Assembly (NCBI GenBank): GCA_964396385.1
Contig: CAYNFH010000031.1
Span: 1 to 39,918, forward strand
Direction: 5' to 3'
Source: CAYNFH01 sp964396385
GTDB taxonomy: Bacteria > Armatimonadota > Chthonomonadetes > Chthonomonadales > CAJBBX01
DNA length: 39,918 nt
Of this stretch, positions 8,045-15,649 are shown in pieces. The notes beneath the pieces are model-generated. The model was not told where the DNA came from and made no database searches. It saw only the letters and a program-made list of their open reading frames with translations. Made by a program: the position numbers and the translations under genes. The first letter of the stretch is position 1. Every line of letters begins with the position of its first letter.

Positions 8045-10218
8045 GGAGCTACTGTAGCTTCTTTCGAGCGCGTGCGGCTTAGCACGGCTACGCTGTACGG
8101 GGGCAGACGGTAAGGGTGACGAGGCGATACGGAAGTCTGGTCCCCGTTCATTAGCTCCGTGATTCGGCCGGCGGTTCCCCAGGCCCCCGGAAGTCTGATT
8201 CGCGCGGGCTCGCCGGAGCGATTGAACAGCACCAGTAGACGATCAGAGCCCAGCGTTCGCTGGAACCCGAAGACGCCCTGCGCATCGTCCGTTAGGACAA
8301 CATGGAAGCTGCCGCGCCGCAGGGCAGGATGCGACTTGCGCAGTGCGATCGCCTTCCGGTAGAACGCCAGGGTCTTGCGATCCCACTTCGCAGGGTCCCA
8401 CGGCATGCACCGCCGGTCATCGGGATCGCGCCCGCCCTCCAGGCCGACCTCATCGCCGTAGTAGATGCAGGGAACTCCAGGATAGGTGATCTGAAACAGC
8501 ACCGCCTGGTGGTGCGCGCCGCGATCGCCCCGGCAGAGCGTGCGGAGACGCTCGGTGTCGTGACTGCCGAGCAGATTGAACATGATGCGGTTTGCCGAGG
8601 AGGGATAGTCGTCCCTAATGCGTTCGATCGCAGTGGCAAACTGCGTGGGCGAGGTCTTCCGGTGTACGAAGAAGTCGAGCGCGGCCGTGCGCCACCGGTA
8701 GTTCATCACGGAGTCGAACTCGTCGCCCTGGAGCCATTCGTGGGCGTCAGTCCAGATCTCACCGAGCAGGTAGGCTTGCGGATTCTCTGCCTTTACCGCC
8801 CCGCGCAGCTCTTTCCAGAAGCCATGGTCCAGCTCGTCCGCGGAATCCAGACGCCAGCCGTCGATGTGTGCGCTGCGGATCCAGCCCTGTGCCACTCCAA
8901 GCAGAAACCGCCGGACTTGCGGATTACCGGTGTTCAGCCTGGGCAGCGTGTATACGCCGAACCAGCAGCCGTAGGTGGTCTGCCCCTCTCTCACCTCCAG
9001 GGGAAAGCGCTTGGGAAAGTACCAGGCGGCGTAGCGCGAGGCAGGTCCCTTTTCCCGCAGGTCCCGGAACGGACCAAACTGAACGCTGGTCGAGTGGAAA
9101 ACGCCGTCCAGAATAACATGCCATCCGAGACCGTGGAGGCTCCTGACGAGCTCCTTGAACTGTCGGTTGGTGCCGAGCCGCGCGTCGATCCGGGCGTAAT
9201 CGGTGGTGTCGTAGCCGTGATTGCTCTCGGTGGCGAAGATCGGGTTGAAGTAGATGGCGTTAACCCCCAACGCGCGGAGGTAGGCCAGATGCTGCGCGAC
9301 CCCGGCCAGATCGCCGCCAAAGCGGTGGATGTGGTCCGGCTTCGCTCCCCAGGGCAGCGTGTATGCGCCGTCGTTCCTGGGGTTGCCGTTGGCAAATCGG
9401 TCCGGGAATATCTGGTAGAACACGGAGTCGCGCAGCCAGTCCGGTGTCTTCAGGACCGGATAGCTGGCCGGATTGAGCGTGAACCAGGCGGCCGTCCGGC
9501 GAGCCTTCTCCACCCCCCGCGGACCGTATACGACCCGTGTCGGGCCATCCACGATGTGGAAGACGTACTGCAAGAGATGCCGAGCCGCGACCGGCGCGCG
9601 CCAGTAGTCGTAGAACGCGTCCGAGTCGTACCGGCGGAGGGGAACTGCGCGATGCGCGCCGCGTACTACCAGCTCACACCGCTGCACATCGTTCCGCCGC
9701 GTGCGCAGAGCCAGCCAGATCCTCGCGTCATCAATTCGCCCTATGTCGGCGCGGGTGGTACGGTGGCGGATGGCGGTGAGGGTAATCCGGCCATCACCAA
9801 CGCGGCCCGGTACGCGCAGGAACTCAGCGGGCGGGACGGTCAGGATCGAGTTGGCGTTGGCGTTGGGATCGAGTACTCTCGGCGCAGCCGGATCGGGGAG
9901 CCACTGCTTGCCGTCGACCACGAAGAGGTACTGGTAGATGCCGGGCTCGACGGCGATGGAACCTGTCCACGTCTTGCCGTCCGGCTGCTTCGTCAGCGGG
10001 TTGGCCGTCTTGTCCCAGTGGTTGAAGGTTCCCACCACGTAGACCATCTGCGGAGAGCCCGCAGGCCGGTAACGCAGCGTGACGGTCTGCTTGCCGCCGC
10101 TCCCGTCCGCCGCAGAATCCGGCTGCATGGCCGCGGCGCCCATGCGCGTGGCGGAAAGCAGGAGTGGTAAGGAGATCAGTCCGAAGATGTATCCAGAACC
10201 GCACAAGGAGGATTCCAT
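8041..10218 (-). CDS. GH13 glycoside hydrolase (neopullulanase/cyclomaltodextrinase-like) with N-terminal CBM48-like domain
   Basis: A 725-residue alpha-glucan hydrolase. Residues about 40-110 resemble a glycogen-binding CBM48 module (VYVVGTFNHWDK, GIYQYLFVVDGKQWLPDP); a second beta domain follows; the GH13 barrel has region I LDGVFHS, nucleophile Asp458 in WRLDSAD, acid/base Glu487 in LLGEIW and Asp554 in GSHDTER. MGYQ-type family members act on pullulan, cyclodextrins or maltooligosaccharides; the exact substrate is not decidable here. The chosen ATG (10218) gives a hydrophobic leader (FGLISLPLLLSA) consistent with export, but it lacks a Shine-Dalgarno and its ATG interleaves with that of the divergent gene at 10217; starts at 10143 or 10128 are alternatives that would remove the leader. 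Confidence 0.9.
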   Translation of the reverse strand: MESSLCGSGYIFGLISLPLLLSATRMGAAAMQPDSAADGSGGKQTVTLRYRPAGSPQMVYVVGTFNHWDKTANPLTKQPDGKTWTGSIAVEPGIYQYLFVVDGKQWLPDPAAPRVLDPNANANSILTVPPAEFLRVPGRVGDGRITLTAIRHRTTRADIGRIDDARIWLALRTRRNDVQRCELVVRGAHRAVPLRRYDSDAFYDYWRAPVAARHLLQYVFHIVDGPTRVVYGPRGVEKARRTAAWFTLNPASYPVLKTPDWLRDSVFYQIFPDRFANGNPRNDGAYTLPWGAKPDHIHRFGGDLAGVAQHLAYLRALGVNAIYFNPIFATESNHGYDTTDYARIDARLGTNRQFKELVRSLHGLGWHVILDGVFHSTSVQFGPFRDLREKGPASRYAAWYFPKRFPLEVREGQTTYGCWFGVYTLPRLNTGNPQVRRFLLGVAQGWIRSAHIDGWRLDSADELDHGFWKELRGAVKAENPQAYLLGEIWTDAHEWLQGDEFDSVMNYRWRTAALDFFVHRKTSPTQFATAIERIRDDYPSSANRIMFNLLGSHDTERLRTLCRGDRGAHHQAVLFQITYPGVPCIYYGDEVGLEGGRDPDDRRCMPWDPAKWDRKTLAFYRKAIALRKSHPALRRGSFHVVLTDDAQGVFGFQRTLGSDRLLVLFNRSGEPARIRLPGAWGTAGRITELMNGDQTSVSPRHPYRLPPYSVAVLSRTRSKEATVAP

Positions 10219-10765
10219 GCGCTTTGCGCCGCTCGCCCTACTACCGTACGCCCTGATGGCCGCTCTTCTGAGCCCGCAGAACGCCCCGAAGGATGCCGAC
10301 GTGAAGGCCCACCGCGCCGCTTGCGACCGCCTCTGCGCCGCCATGACACGCAAGGACATGGCGGGTCTTCGCGCGGCCATAACGCCTGAGTTCACCTACA
10401 CGACCGCAAGCGGCCGCAGACTCACTCGAACTCAGTTTGAGACAGTCGTACAGCAGCAGTTCGCCACCGAGGACGGAGTGCGATACATGCGGATCAACCC
10501 GCGCACTCTTGCCGTACGCGGTAATACCATGAACAGCACCTGCGATTGGTACTTCGAGGGTAACACGCGCCTCGGCGCGAGTCTGAAACCGGCTACGCCC
10601 GGCAGCCTCCACAAGATCGACGTCGTCGGCTCAATGACCGATAACCTTGTCAGGACACCCCAGGGCTGGAAGTTCGGCTCCATCTCCGTGAAGATCGCGA
10701 GCATGGCCATCGATGGGACCCGAACGGACCCCGCCAGGGCAAACCAACCTTTGTGGAAGCCCTAA
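10217..10765 (+). CDS. Secreted NTF2-like (SnoaL/DUF4440-type) protein
   Basis: A 182-residue protein with a signal peptide (MRFAPLALLPYALMAALLSP). The remaining part has the pattern of the NTF2-like fold: a first helix (DRLCAAMTRKDMAGLRAAITPEF), FTYTTASGRRLT, and a late strand ending QGWKFGSISVKI. Such domains bind small ligands or act as simple enzymes; nothing here fixes the function. AAGGAGG (10205-10211) lies 5 bases before the ATG, the best ribosome-binding site in the neighbourhood, so the start is secure. The gene sits alone on the plus strand between the two minus-strand cassettes, and its start codon shares the CATG at 10216-10219 with the chosen GH13 start. Confidence 0.8.
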   Translation: MRFAPLALLPYALMAALLSPQNAPKDADVKAHRAACDRLCAAMTRKDMAGLRAAITPEFTYTTASGRRLTRTQFETVVQQQFATEDGVRYMRINPRTLAVRGNTMNSTCDWYFEGNTRLGASLKPATPGSLHKIDVVGSMTDNLVRTPQGWKFGSISVKIASMAIDGTRTDPARANQPLWKP

Positions 10766-10837
10766 CGTGGTGATACGGCGGTAATGCGGATCCGAGTCGA
10801 GAGTCCAGATAGGGACTCACCCCATCGCCGCATAGCT

Positions 10838-11068
10838 CTACCGGCCAGCGGCCGCGCCTGCCTGGGGCTGTCCCTCCTGAGGCCCTGATGCCGGCCAGCT
10901 AGGGCGTCCGCCGGCCTGAAGCTGCTTCACGTAGTCCGGGCGGTTATCCGGCGTCACCGCCGGCTGAGCCGGATTGCCGCGGAACGCGAAGTGATAGATC
11001 GCGAAGAGTACCACGATCAGGGCAACCGCTGCGACGGCGATCGTCCCTGGGCCTACCTTATCTTTCAC
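10838..11068 (-). CDS. Cassette B gene 4: small single-pass membrane protein
   Basis: A 76-residue paralog of the protein at 3908-4129. It begins (GTG start) KDKVGP, has one hydrophobic helix (about residues 9-28, TIAVAAVALIVVLFAIYHF), then a Pro/Gln/Gly/Ala-rich tail with RPDYVKQLQAGG. The GTG start overlaps the end of the upstream TPR gene by 11 bases, so it is probably translated by coupling. Its function is unknown; conservation of both the motif and the position downstream of the TPR gene is the main evidence that it is real. Confidence 0.72.
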   Translation of the reverse strand: MKDKVGPGTIAVAAVALIVVLFAIYHFAFRGNPAQPAVTPDNRPDYVKQLQAGGRPSWPASGPQEGQPQAGAAAGR

Positions 11069-13079
11069 GAGAACCTCCCTTCGCGGCCATTGCCGACGCG
11101 TGTTCTTCCTCCGACCGGCGCACCGCCTCTGCCTGCCCGCTCAGGCCGTGCTGATACAGGAATGCAATGGCACGCTCATACCGTGCGGGCTGATCCGGAT
11201 GCTGGGCGATATCGCCCAGCAGATCGGCTTCCGTCCTTTTGAACTCCTGGCGCGCGCGGTACTGCGACATGTATCGGGCCCCGGCTGCGCGGTCTCCCGC
11301 CGCCGTCTCCGCCAGCGCCAGATGGTAGTAGGTGAGGTCCGCTTCCGGATCCAGCGTGAGCGCCCTCTTGAACTCGCCCACAGCCGCCACGGGATCATGC
11401 CGCCGCCAGGCCAGTAGCCCGAGGCCATAGTGCTGCGTCGCCGCGATCGCTTGCGTGGGAGGCGCAACCGCGCGAAGCTCTTTCTCTGCGCTGTCGAGAT
11501 CTTCTCTCGTGCCGGCCTTGCTCAGCAGCAGTATGCCCAGCATTACGTGCGCCTGTGCATCGGAGGGGGAGACCGCCAGCAGCTTTCGTGCCGTCTCCAT
11601 GGCCCGTTCGTTTGTGTGGCGTGCCACTTGGACGTGGAGAAGATAGCCCAGATAGGTAGGGTCGGAAGGCTCCAGCGCTGCCGCTCGCTCCGCAAGCGCC
11701 TCCACCTGGAGCGTGACGCGGTTAGGTCCCACGGTCGTCAGCTCAATCCGGAGGGCATCGCGGTATGCCTGCTCCGCCGGATGGAGCGACAGATTGCGCC
11801 GGTCGAGGGCCTCCGCGGCGGCAGCATGCCCTCCGGCGCGCAGTGCCTCTGCCGCGGCCGAGAGGACCCGGGGTGAATCTATAGAAGCGTGCATGGCTGC
11901 CGCGTACTGCTGCACGCAGCCGTCTATATCGCCGTGACGCGCAAGCAGATCCGCCAGTTTAACATGCGTCGCGACGACTTGCGGGTGCATCTCGATAGAC
12001 TCGGTCAGCTCGCGCACCCGGTTGCCGTAGCTTGCGCGAGACAGGTACTCCCGGCGCCACCTATCCGCTTGGCTGCGATCTCCCTGCGACCTCTCGACCT
12101 GCCAGAGGCTCAGCGCCGGTGCGGGATCTCCCGGGTCCAGGCGCGCGGCCTCGGCAAGCGGGGTCACCGCGGCTGGAGCGTTGTTCTCGCGTACAAGCGT
12201 GTCGCCAAGTGTCCGCTGCGCCAGTGCGTCCCGCGCATCAAGCGCCACGGCGAGCCGTGCCTCCTTCTCAGCACCGCTCAGACCGGCGGGTCCCCCGTGT
12301 GCCAGGTGCCACTGGGCGACCTCACGGTGTGCGGCGCCACTCTTGGGGTCGAGCCGGACCGCAGCCTGGAATTCCCGAAGAGCATCCTGCGCGCGCTGGC
12401 TCCTCTCATACAGCGTTCCGAGGTACAAATGGTCGCCGGAATGCGTGCGGTCGAGAGCGATGGCGCGCTCCTCCGCCTGGATCGCTCCTTGCGGATCGGC
12501 CACGTCGTCCCGGGCTGCCGCGAGTAATAGCCACGCCACCCGGTCAGTGGCATCCAGCTTAACCGCCTGGCTCAGCTCATCGTGAGCCTTCCGCATCGAA
12601 TGTTGGGTCACGAGGAACTGCCCCAGCATACGGTGCGCGCTCGCGCGCTGCGGGTAGAAGTCTGCAAACTGCTTCAGCTCAGCGTATGCATCCGCGGCGT
12701 CGCCGGTGCCCAGCAGCGCGCGCATCCACTCTTCGCGGATACGTGCCTGGTCTGGCGAGAGCTCCGCCGCCCGCTTCAAGACCGGCGCCGCGCTTCCAAA
12801 CTCTCCCCGCTCGTCGTACCGCAAACCCAAATAGTAGAGCAGATCCGCATCTTCCGTCCGGGGGCCGGCTGCCTTCTCTAGCTCACCAAGAGACATTGCC
12901 GCCAGGCGCCGATTCCGAACCCACGGATTGTGCGCCAACCCCCACGCGGCGATGATGAGCGCCACGGCAAGGAACAACACACGCCCAGGTGTCACCATCG
13001 CGCGCGGCACCTGGCGGCGCGCTTCCCTATCCTTGCTTCTCTGCTCAGGGGCCGTCGCTCGTGTAACCGTTCCGTGCAT
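11058..13079 (-). CDS. Cassette B gene 3: TPR membrane protein
   Basis: A 673-residue paralog of the protein at 4126-6339: short basic N-terminus, one membrane helix (about residues 30-47, VLFLAVALIIAAWGLA), then tetratricopeptide units to the end (LYYLGLRYDERGEFGSAAPV, HRMLGQFLVTQHSMRKAHDE, HYGLGLLAWRRHDPVAAVGE). I chose the ATG at 13079 over an upstream start at 13202 because the extra 41 codons are encoded by repeat sequence and are absent from the paralog; an ATG at 12998 is another option. Probably an inner-membrane scaffold that handles the pseudopilin encoded just upstream (inference). Confidence 0.85.
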   Translation of the reverse strand: MHGTVTRATAPEQRSKDREARRQVPRAMVTPGRVLFLAVALIIAAWGLAHNPWVRNRRLAAMSLGELEKAAGPRTEDADLLYYLGLRYDERGEFGSAAPVLKRAAELSPDQARIREEWMRALLGTGDAADAYAELKQFADFYPQRASAHRMLGQFLVTQHSMRKAHDELSQAVKLDATDRVAWLLLAAARDDVADPQGAIQAEERAIALDRTHSGDHLYLGTLYERSQRAQDALREFQAAVRLDPKSGAAHREVAQWHLAHGGPAGLSGAEKEARLAVALDARDALAQRTLGDTLVRENNAPAAVTPLAEAARLDPGDPAPALSLWQVERSQGDRSQADRWRREYLSRASYGNRVRELTESIEMHPQVVATHVKLADLLARHGDIDGCVQQYAAAMHASIDSPRVLSAAAEALRAGGHAAAAEALDRRNLSLHPAEQAYRDALRIELTTVGPNRVTLQVEALAERAAALEPSDPTYLGYLLHVQVARHTNERAMETARKLLAVSPSDAQAHVMLGILLLSKAGTREDLDSAEKELRAVAPPTQAIAATQHYGLGLLAWRRHDPVAAVGEFKRALTLDPEADLTYYHLALAETAAGDRAAGARYMSQYRARQEFKRTEADLLGDIAQHPDQPARYERAIAFLYQHGLSGQAEAVRRSEEEHASAMAAKGGSRER

Positions 13080-13102
13080 TCCAAAAGGAGACGTGGTTGA
13101 AG

Positions 13103-13210
13103 GTTGAAGGTTGAAGGTCGGAATCGTTGCAGTATGTTCTGCCTCTGGAGTGACCCAAGAGGTAAACAGCCCCGCTTTGTAGTGCCCAGTTTCGACCTTC
13201 AACCTTCAAC
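13103..13210. repeat. 18-bp perfect inverted repeat made of heptamers, between pilin B and TPR B
   Basis: Left arm 13103-13120 (GTTGAAGGTTGAAGGTCG) and right arm 13193-13210 are exact reverse complements with 72 bases between. The arms consist of GGTTGAA heptamers. On the minus-strand transcript the stem begins 3 bases after the pilin stop codon, where it could protect or cap the pilin message. Confidence 0.8.
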
Positions 13211-13213
13211 TGC

Positions 13214-14068
13214 TTAGTTGTGGTTGGTCAGAATATCGCCCTGCGAGCCGCGGGCCGCGTTCATGAATGACCCGTTCAGCGCCTTGGTGTGGCCGTCCGC
13301 AAACGTCACATTGACCTGCGTGTGGCCGGAATGGCGCGGAATCGGGCGGTGCGCGAAGCCGTATGCCCAGTCACGGCCGCCGTTGCCGGGTACGCTGAAC
13401 TCCCAGTCCGGACTCCACGTCTCAACCCAGACCGTCGGATTGAACTGCCAGGGGCCAGTGGGAACTTTGGCCGATCCGGCGCACGGTCCGGGATTGCCGG
13501 GGCAGGAATCGTCCCCGTCGGAAAAGTGCGGATCCAACTGAGGCGATCCCATTCCTCCGCCAGTGTCGGCGAACGCCGCCAGGTTGGCGGGCTGGATGAT
13601 GGTGGCCAGGGCCACTCCCGGGAACCCGTCATTTCCGCCCGGCAGGACCTGGTAGCCCTGCGTAAGCGAATAGGAGTTCATTCCGTAGCCGGTCGGACCG
13701 TAGCTCTGCTGGGAGGCCGGCTGGTCCGGACAGACAAAGATGCCCTGGTTTCCCCAGCCCGTCGAGTCGTAGGGACTTTTCGTCAGGCTGCCGCCGCCCA
13801 TTTTGACGTAGGGATAGAGCGAATAGCGCCACATACAGTGCTGGGCATCCAGGCCGGGTCCGCCCCAGCCACACGTGAACGTCTCGTCGTAGTCCTGAAT
13901 GTACATGTTCTCGGCCAGGCCGATCTCCTTCAGGTTCGAGACGCATGTGATCGCCCGGGCTTTCTCACGTGCCTGGGCAAACACTGGGAAGAGAATGGCT
14001 GCGAGGATTGCGATGATAGCTATCACCACGAGCAGCTCAATGAGGGTGAAACCTTGGAACCTCCGCAT
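13214..14068 (-). CDS. Cassette B gene 2: DUF1559 pseudopilin-like protein
   Basis: A 284-residue paralog of the protein at 6411-7316. It starts MRRFQG, then FTLIELLVVIAIIAILAAIL, so it has the prepilin peptidase site after Gly6 and Glu at mature +5. The body keeps AQAREKARAITCVSN, MYIQDYDETFTCGWGG and CMWRYSLYPYVK. The end carries a variant of the H-X9-DG signature, RHSGHTQVNVTFADGH, with two extra residues between His and Asp. AAGGGGGAA lies ahead of the ATG at 14068; an upstream in-frame start at 14134 would add 22 basic residues and is less likely. The start overlaps the end of the small exported gene by 32 bases. Confidence 0.92.
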   Translation of the reverse strand: MRRFQGFTLIELLVVIAIIAILAAILFPVFAQAREKARAITCVSNLKEIGLAENMYIQDYDETFTCGWGGPGLDAQHCMWRYSLYPYVKMGGGSLTKSPYDSTGWGNQGIFVCPDQPASQQSYGPTGYGMNSYSLTQGYQVLPGGNDGFPGVALATIIQPANLAAFADTGGGMGSPQLDPHFSDGDDSCPGNPGPCAGSAKVPTGPWQFNPTVWVETWSPDWEFSVPGNGGRDWAYGFAHRPIPRHSGHTQVNVTFADGHTKALNGSFMNAARGSQGDILTNHN

Positions 14069-14444
14069 GGTGCTTTTCCCCCTTTCTGTGTGGGTCTTTC
14101 TTGCGCGCGTTTTGCTCTCTTGCTTCTTTCTCAAAGCGGTCGGCCATCTGCTTTAGCATCTGGCGGCCGTGATTTGCGCTCACTCCCTCCACCCAGTTCA
14201 CTTCATCAGTACTGAGCTGGTCGTACTGGCCGTGCGTGCGCAGCGCCAGCTTCTTGATCTCCTGGGCGGTCGCCTCTGCATCCACGTAAGGGTCCGGCAG
14301 GCCGTGATACCCGGGCCGCATCATTTGTTGCGGCCCCGCCTTCGGCGCAGACCCGCTGCCGATGGCAAGCATTACTGCGACGACCGCCGTCAACCCTGCC
14401 AGTGCCAGCTTGCTCTCTCTTGTACCGGCCCTCCTGATCCGCAT
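14037..14444 (-). CDS. Cassette B gene 1: small exported protein
   Basis: A 135-residue protein, diverged paralog of that at 7535-7951. From the ATG at 14444 it has a basic start (MRIRRAGTRE), a hydrophobic helix (ALAGLTAVVAVMLAIGSG, about residues 13-30), then the shared block PDPYVDAEATAQEIKKLALR and QLSTDEVNWVEGVSANHG, and a lysine- and histidine-rich tail. It lies 57 bases downstream of the lacI stop codon and overlaps the pseudopilin start, so it probably belongs to a lacI-led operon. Function unknown. Confidence 0.72.
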   Translation of the reverse strand: MRIRRAGTRESKLALAGLTAVVAVMLAIGSGSAPKAGPQQMMRPGYHGLPDPYVDAEATAQEIKKLALRTHGQYDQLSTDEVNWVEGVSANHGRQMLKQMADRFEKEAREQNARKKDPHRKGEKHHAEVPRFHPH

Positions 14445-14501
14445 ATGAAAGTAGCCTCTTAACTCCTCCCGGCCAGGTACCCACAAGGCCCTTCTGCCCA
14501 G

Positions 14502-15512
14502 CTAGGAGCTGTCACGCACGACAAGCGTGCACGGGACGATCTGGCGGCGGCTGGGCGGCGGTTGATCCTGCAGCAGCCCGACGAGCATCCCCGTGGCCGC
14601 TTGACCGAGCTTTCGAATGTTGACTGAAACGGAGGTGATCGGCGGCTCCACAAAGGGACAGAACCAGGAATCGTTGAAGCCCACCACTCCAAGCTGCTCC
14701 GGAATGCGAAGACCCGCCTCACGCGCTCCCCGGGCTATCCCCACGGCGGTAACATCGTCTACGGCGACCACGGCCGTTGGCTGGCCGGCTATTTGCAGCA
14801 AGCGCCCGATTGCGCGCCTGCCACCCGCCTCCGTAAAGTCACCTGCCAAACAAAAGGTCGGCTCGGGTGCCAGACCCTCCTCTGCGAGCGCGCGGAGGTA
14901 GCCGATCCGGCGGTCTTCGGAGACTACCACCCCCTTTGGTCCACCAACATAAGCGATGTGCCGGTAGCCTCGGTCGAGGAGATGGCGGGTTGCCAGGTAT
15001 CCTGCGTGACGGTTGTCGTTATCTACCGAACAGAGATCTTTGTCCGATTCGCAGCGCCCGATCAATACGAACGGGAATCCCGCTTCGGATAGGCGCGTAA
15101 TGCACTCATCTTCCGTCCTCGGCTCTACGAGGATCAACCCGTCCACGCGCCTGGTGCGCAGCAGCTCTTCATAGATGGACCAGCGCCCGGAGCCGGAACG
15201 CGCAGTGTCCAGGCAGAGATGGTAACCGTTCTTCTGCGTTACCTCGATAATGGATGCGACGAGTGCGCCGAAGAAAGGATCGCCGGCCAGTTGTGCCGGA
15301 GAACGGTGAGCAACCAGGCCAATGGTCTGCGTCCGCTGCGAGCGGAGCGACTGGGCACGCACATCGGGGGCATAGTCGTGCGCCTCCACAATGGCCAGCA
15401 CGCGGTCCCGCAGCTCCGTGTCCACGCGCGGGTCGCCCTTGAGCACGCGGGATACGGTTGCCTGCGATACCTGGCAAAGCTCCGCGACCTGTGTTTGGGT
15501 GAGATTGGACAA
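14502..15512 (-). CDS. LacI-family transcriptional regulator
   Basis: A 336-residue repressor: N-terminal helix-turn-helix (TQVAELCQVSQATVSRVLKG), hinge with QSLRSQRTQTIGLV, then a periplasmic-binding-protein-like sugar-sensing domain ending VPCTLVVRDSS. I start it at the TTG at 15512 because the ATG at 15602 lies upstream of a near-consensus promoter (15545-15574), and because a start here gives the usual LacI N-terminus of about 5 residues before the HTH. No Shine-Dalgarno precedes the TTG. A 12-bp palindrome with a central CG lies at the expected transcription start, so the gene is probably autoregulated. It is followed by cassette B and preceded by the ABC importer, both possible targets. 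Confidence 0.88.
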   Translation of the reverse strand: MSNLTQTQVAELCQVSQATVSRVLKGDPRVDTELRDRVLAIVEAHDYAPDVRAQSLRSQRTQTIGLVAHRSPAQLAGDPFFGALVASIIEVTQKNGYHLCLDTARSGSGRWSIYEELLRTRRVDGLILVEPRTEDECITRLSEAGFPFVLIGRCESDKDLCSVDNDNRHAGYLATRHLLDRGYRHIAYVGGPKGVVVSEDRRIGYLRALAEEGLAPEPTFCLAGDFTEAGGRRAIGRLLQIAGQPTAVVAVDDVTAVGIARGAREAGLRIPEQLGVVGFNDSWFCPFVEPPITSVSVNIRKLGQAATGMLVGLLQDQPPPSRRQIVPCTLVVRDSS

Positions 15513-15525
15513 GGCTGCAGAGTGG

Positions 15526-15537
15526 GAATACGTATTC
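15526..15537. promoter_or_regulatory. Predicted LacI operator
   Basis: GAATACGTATTC, a perfect 12-bp palindrome with the central CG typical of LacI-family sites. It starts 8 bases downstream of the -10 box at 15545-15550, so it covers the likely transcription start of the lacI gene. Confidence 0.7.
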
Positions 15538-15544
15538 TCGCGCC

Positions 15545-15574
15545 AATATAACACGGTGCCCAACCGGCTGTCAA
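15545..15574 (-). promoter_or_regulatory. Sigma-70-type promoter for lacI (and possibly cassette B)
   Basis: On the minus strand, TTGACA (15569-15574), an 18-base spacer, TATATT (15545-15550). It lies between the malG-like stop and the lacI start. Confidence 0.78.
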
Positions 15575-15649
15575 GCGGATTCTTAGGCTTTTTTATCCTC
15601 ATCCGGGAAATGGACTGGCTGCACTGATCCGAGTTGCCGCATCACGCAG

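Noticed and set aside
8302..10170. Long open frame antisense to the GH13 gene
   Set aside because: It mirrors the GH13 codons in a GC-rich sequence, has no family features and no ribosome-binding site. The GH13 motifs on the other strand are decisive.
10801..10818. GAGTCC-agatag-GGACTC hairpin as a terminator
   Set aside because: The stem is only 6 bp and no U-run follows on either strand.
15513..15602. ATG at 15602 as the lacI start
   Set aside because: It lies upstream of the promoter and operator at 15526-15574, and the extra 30 residues are not found in the LacI family.
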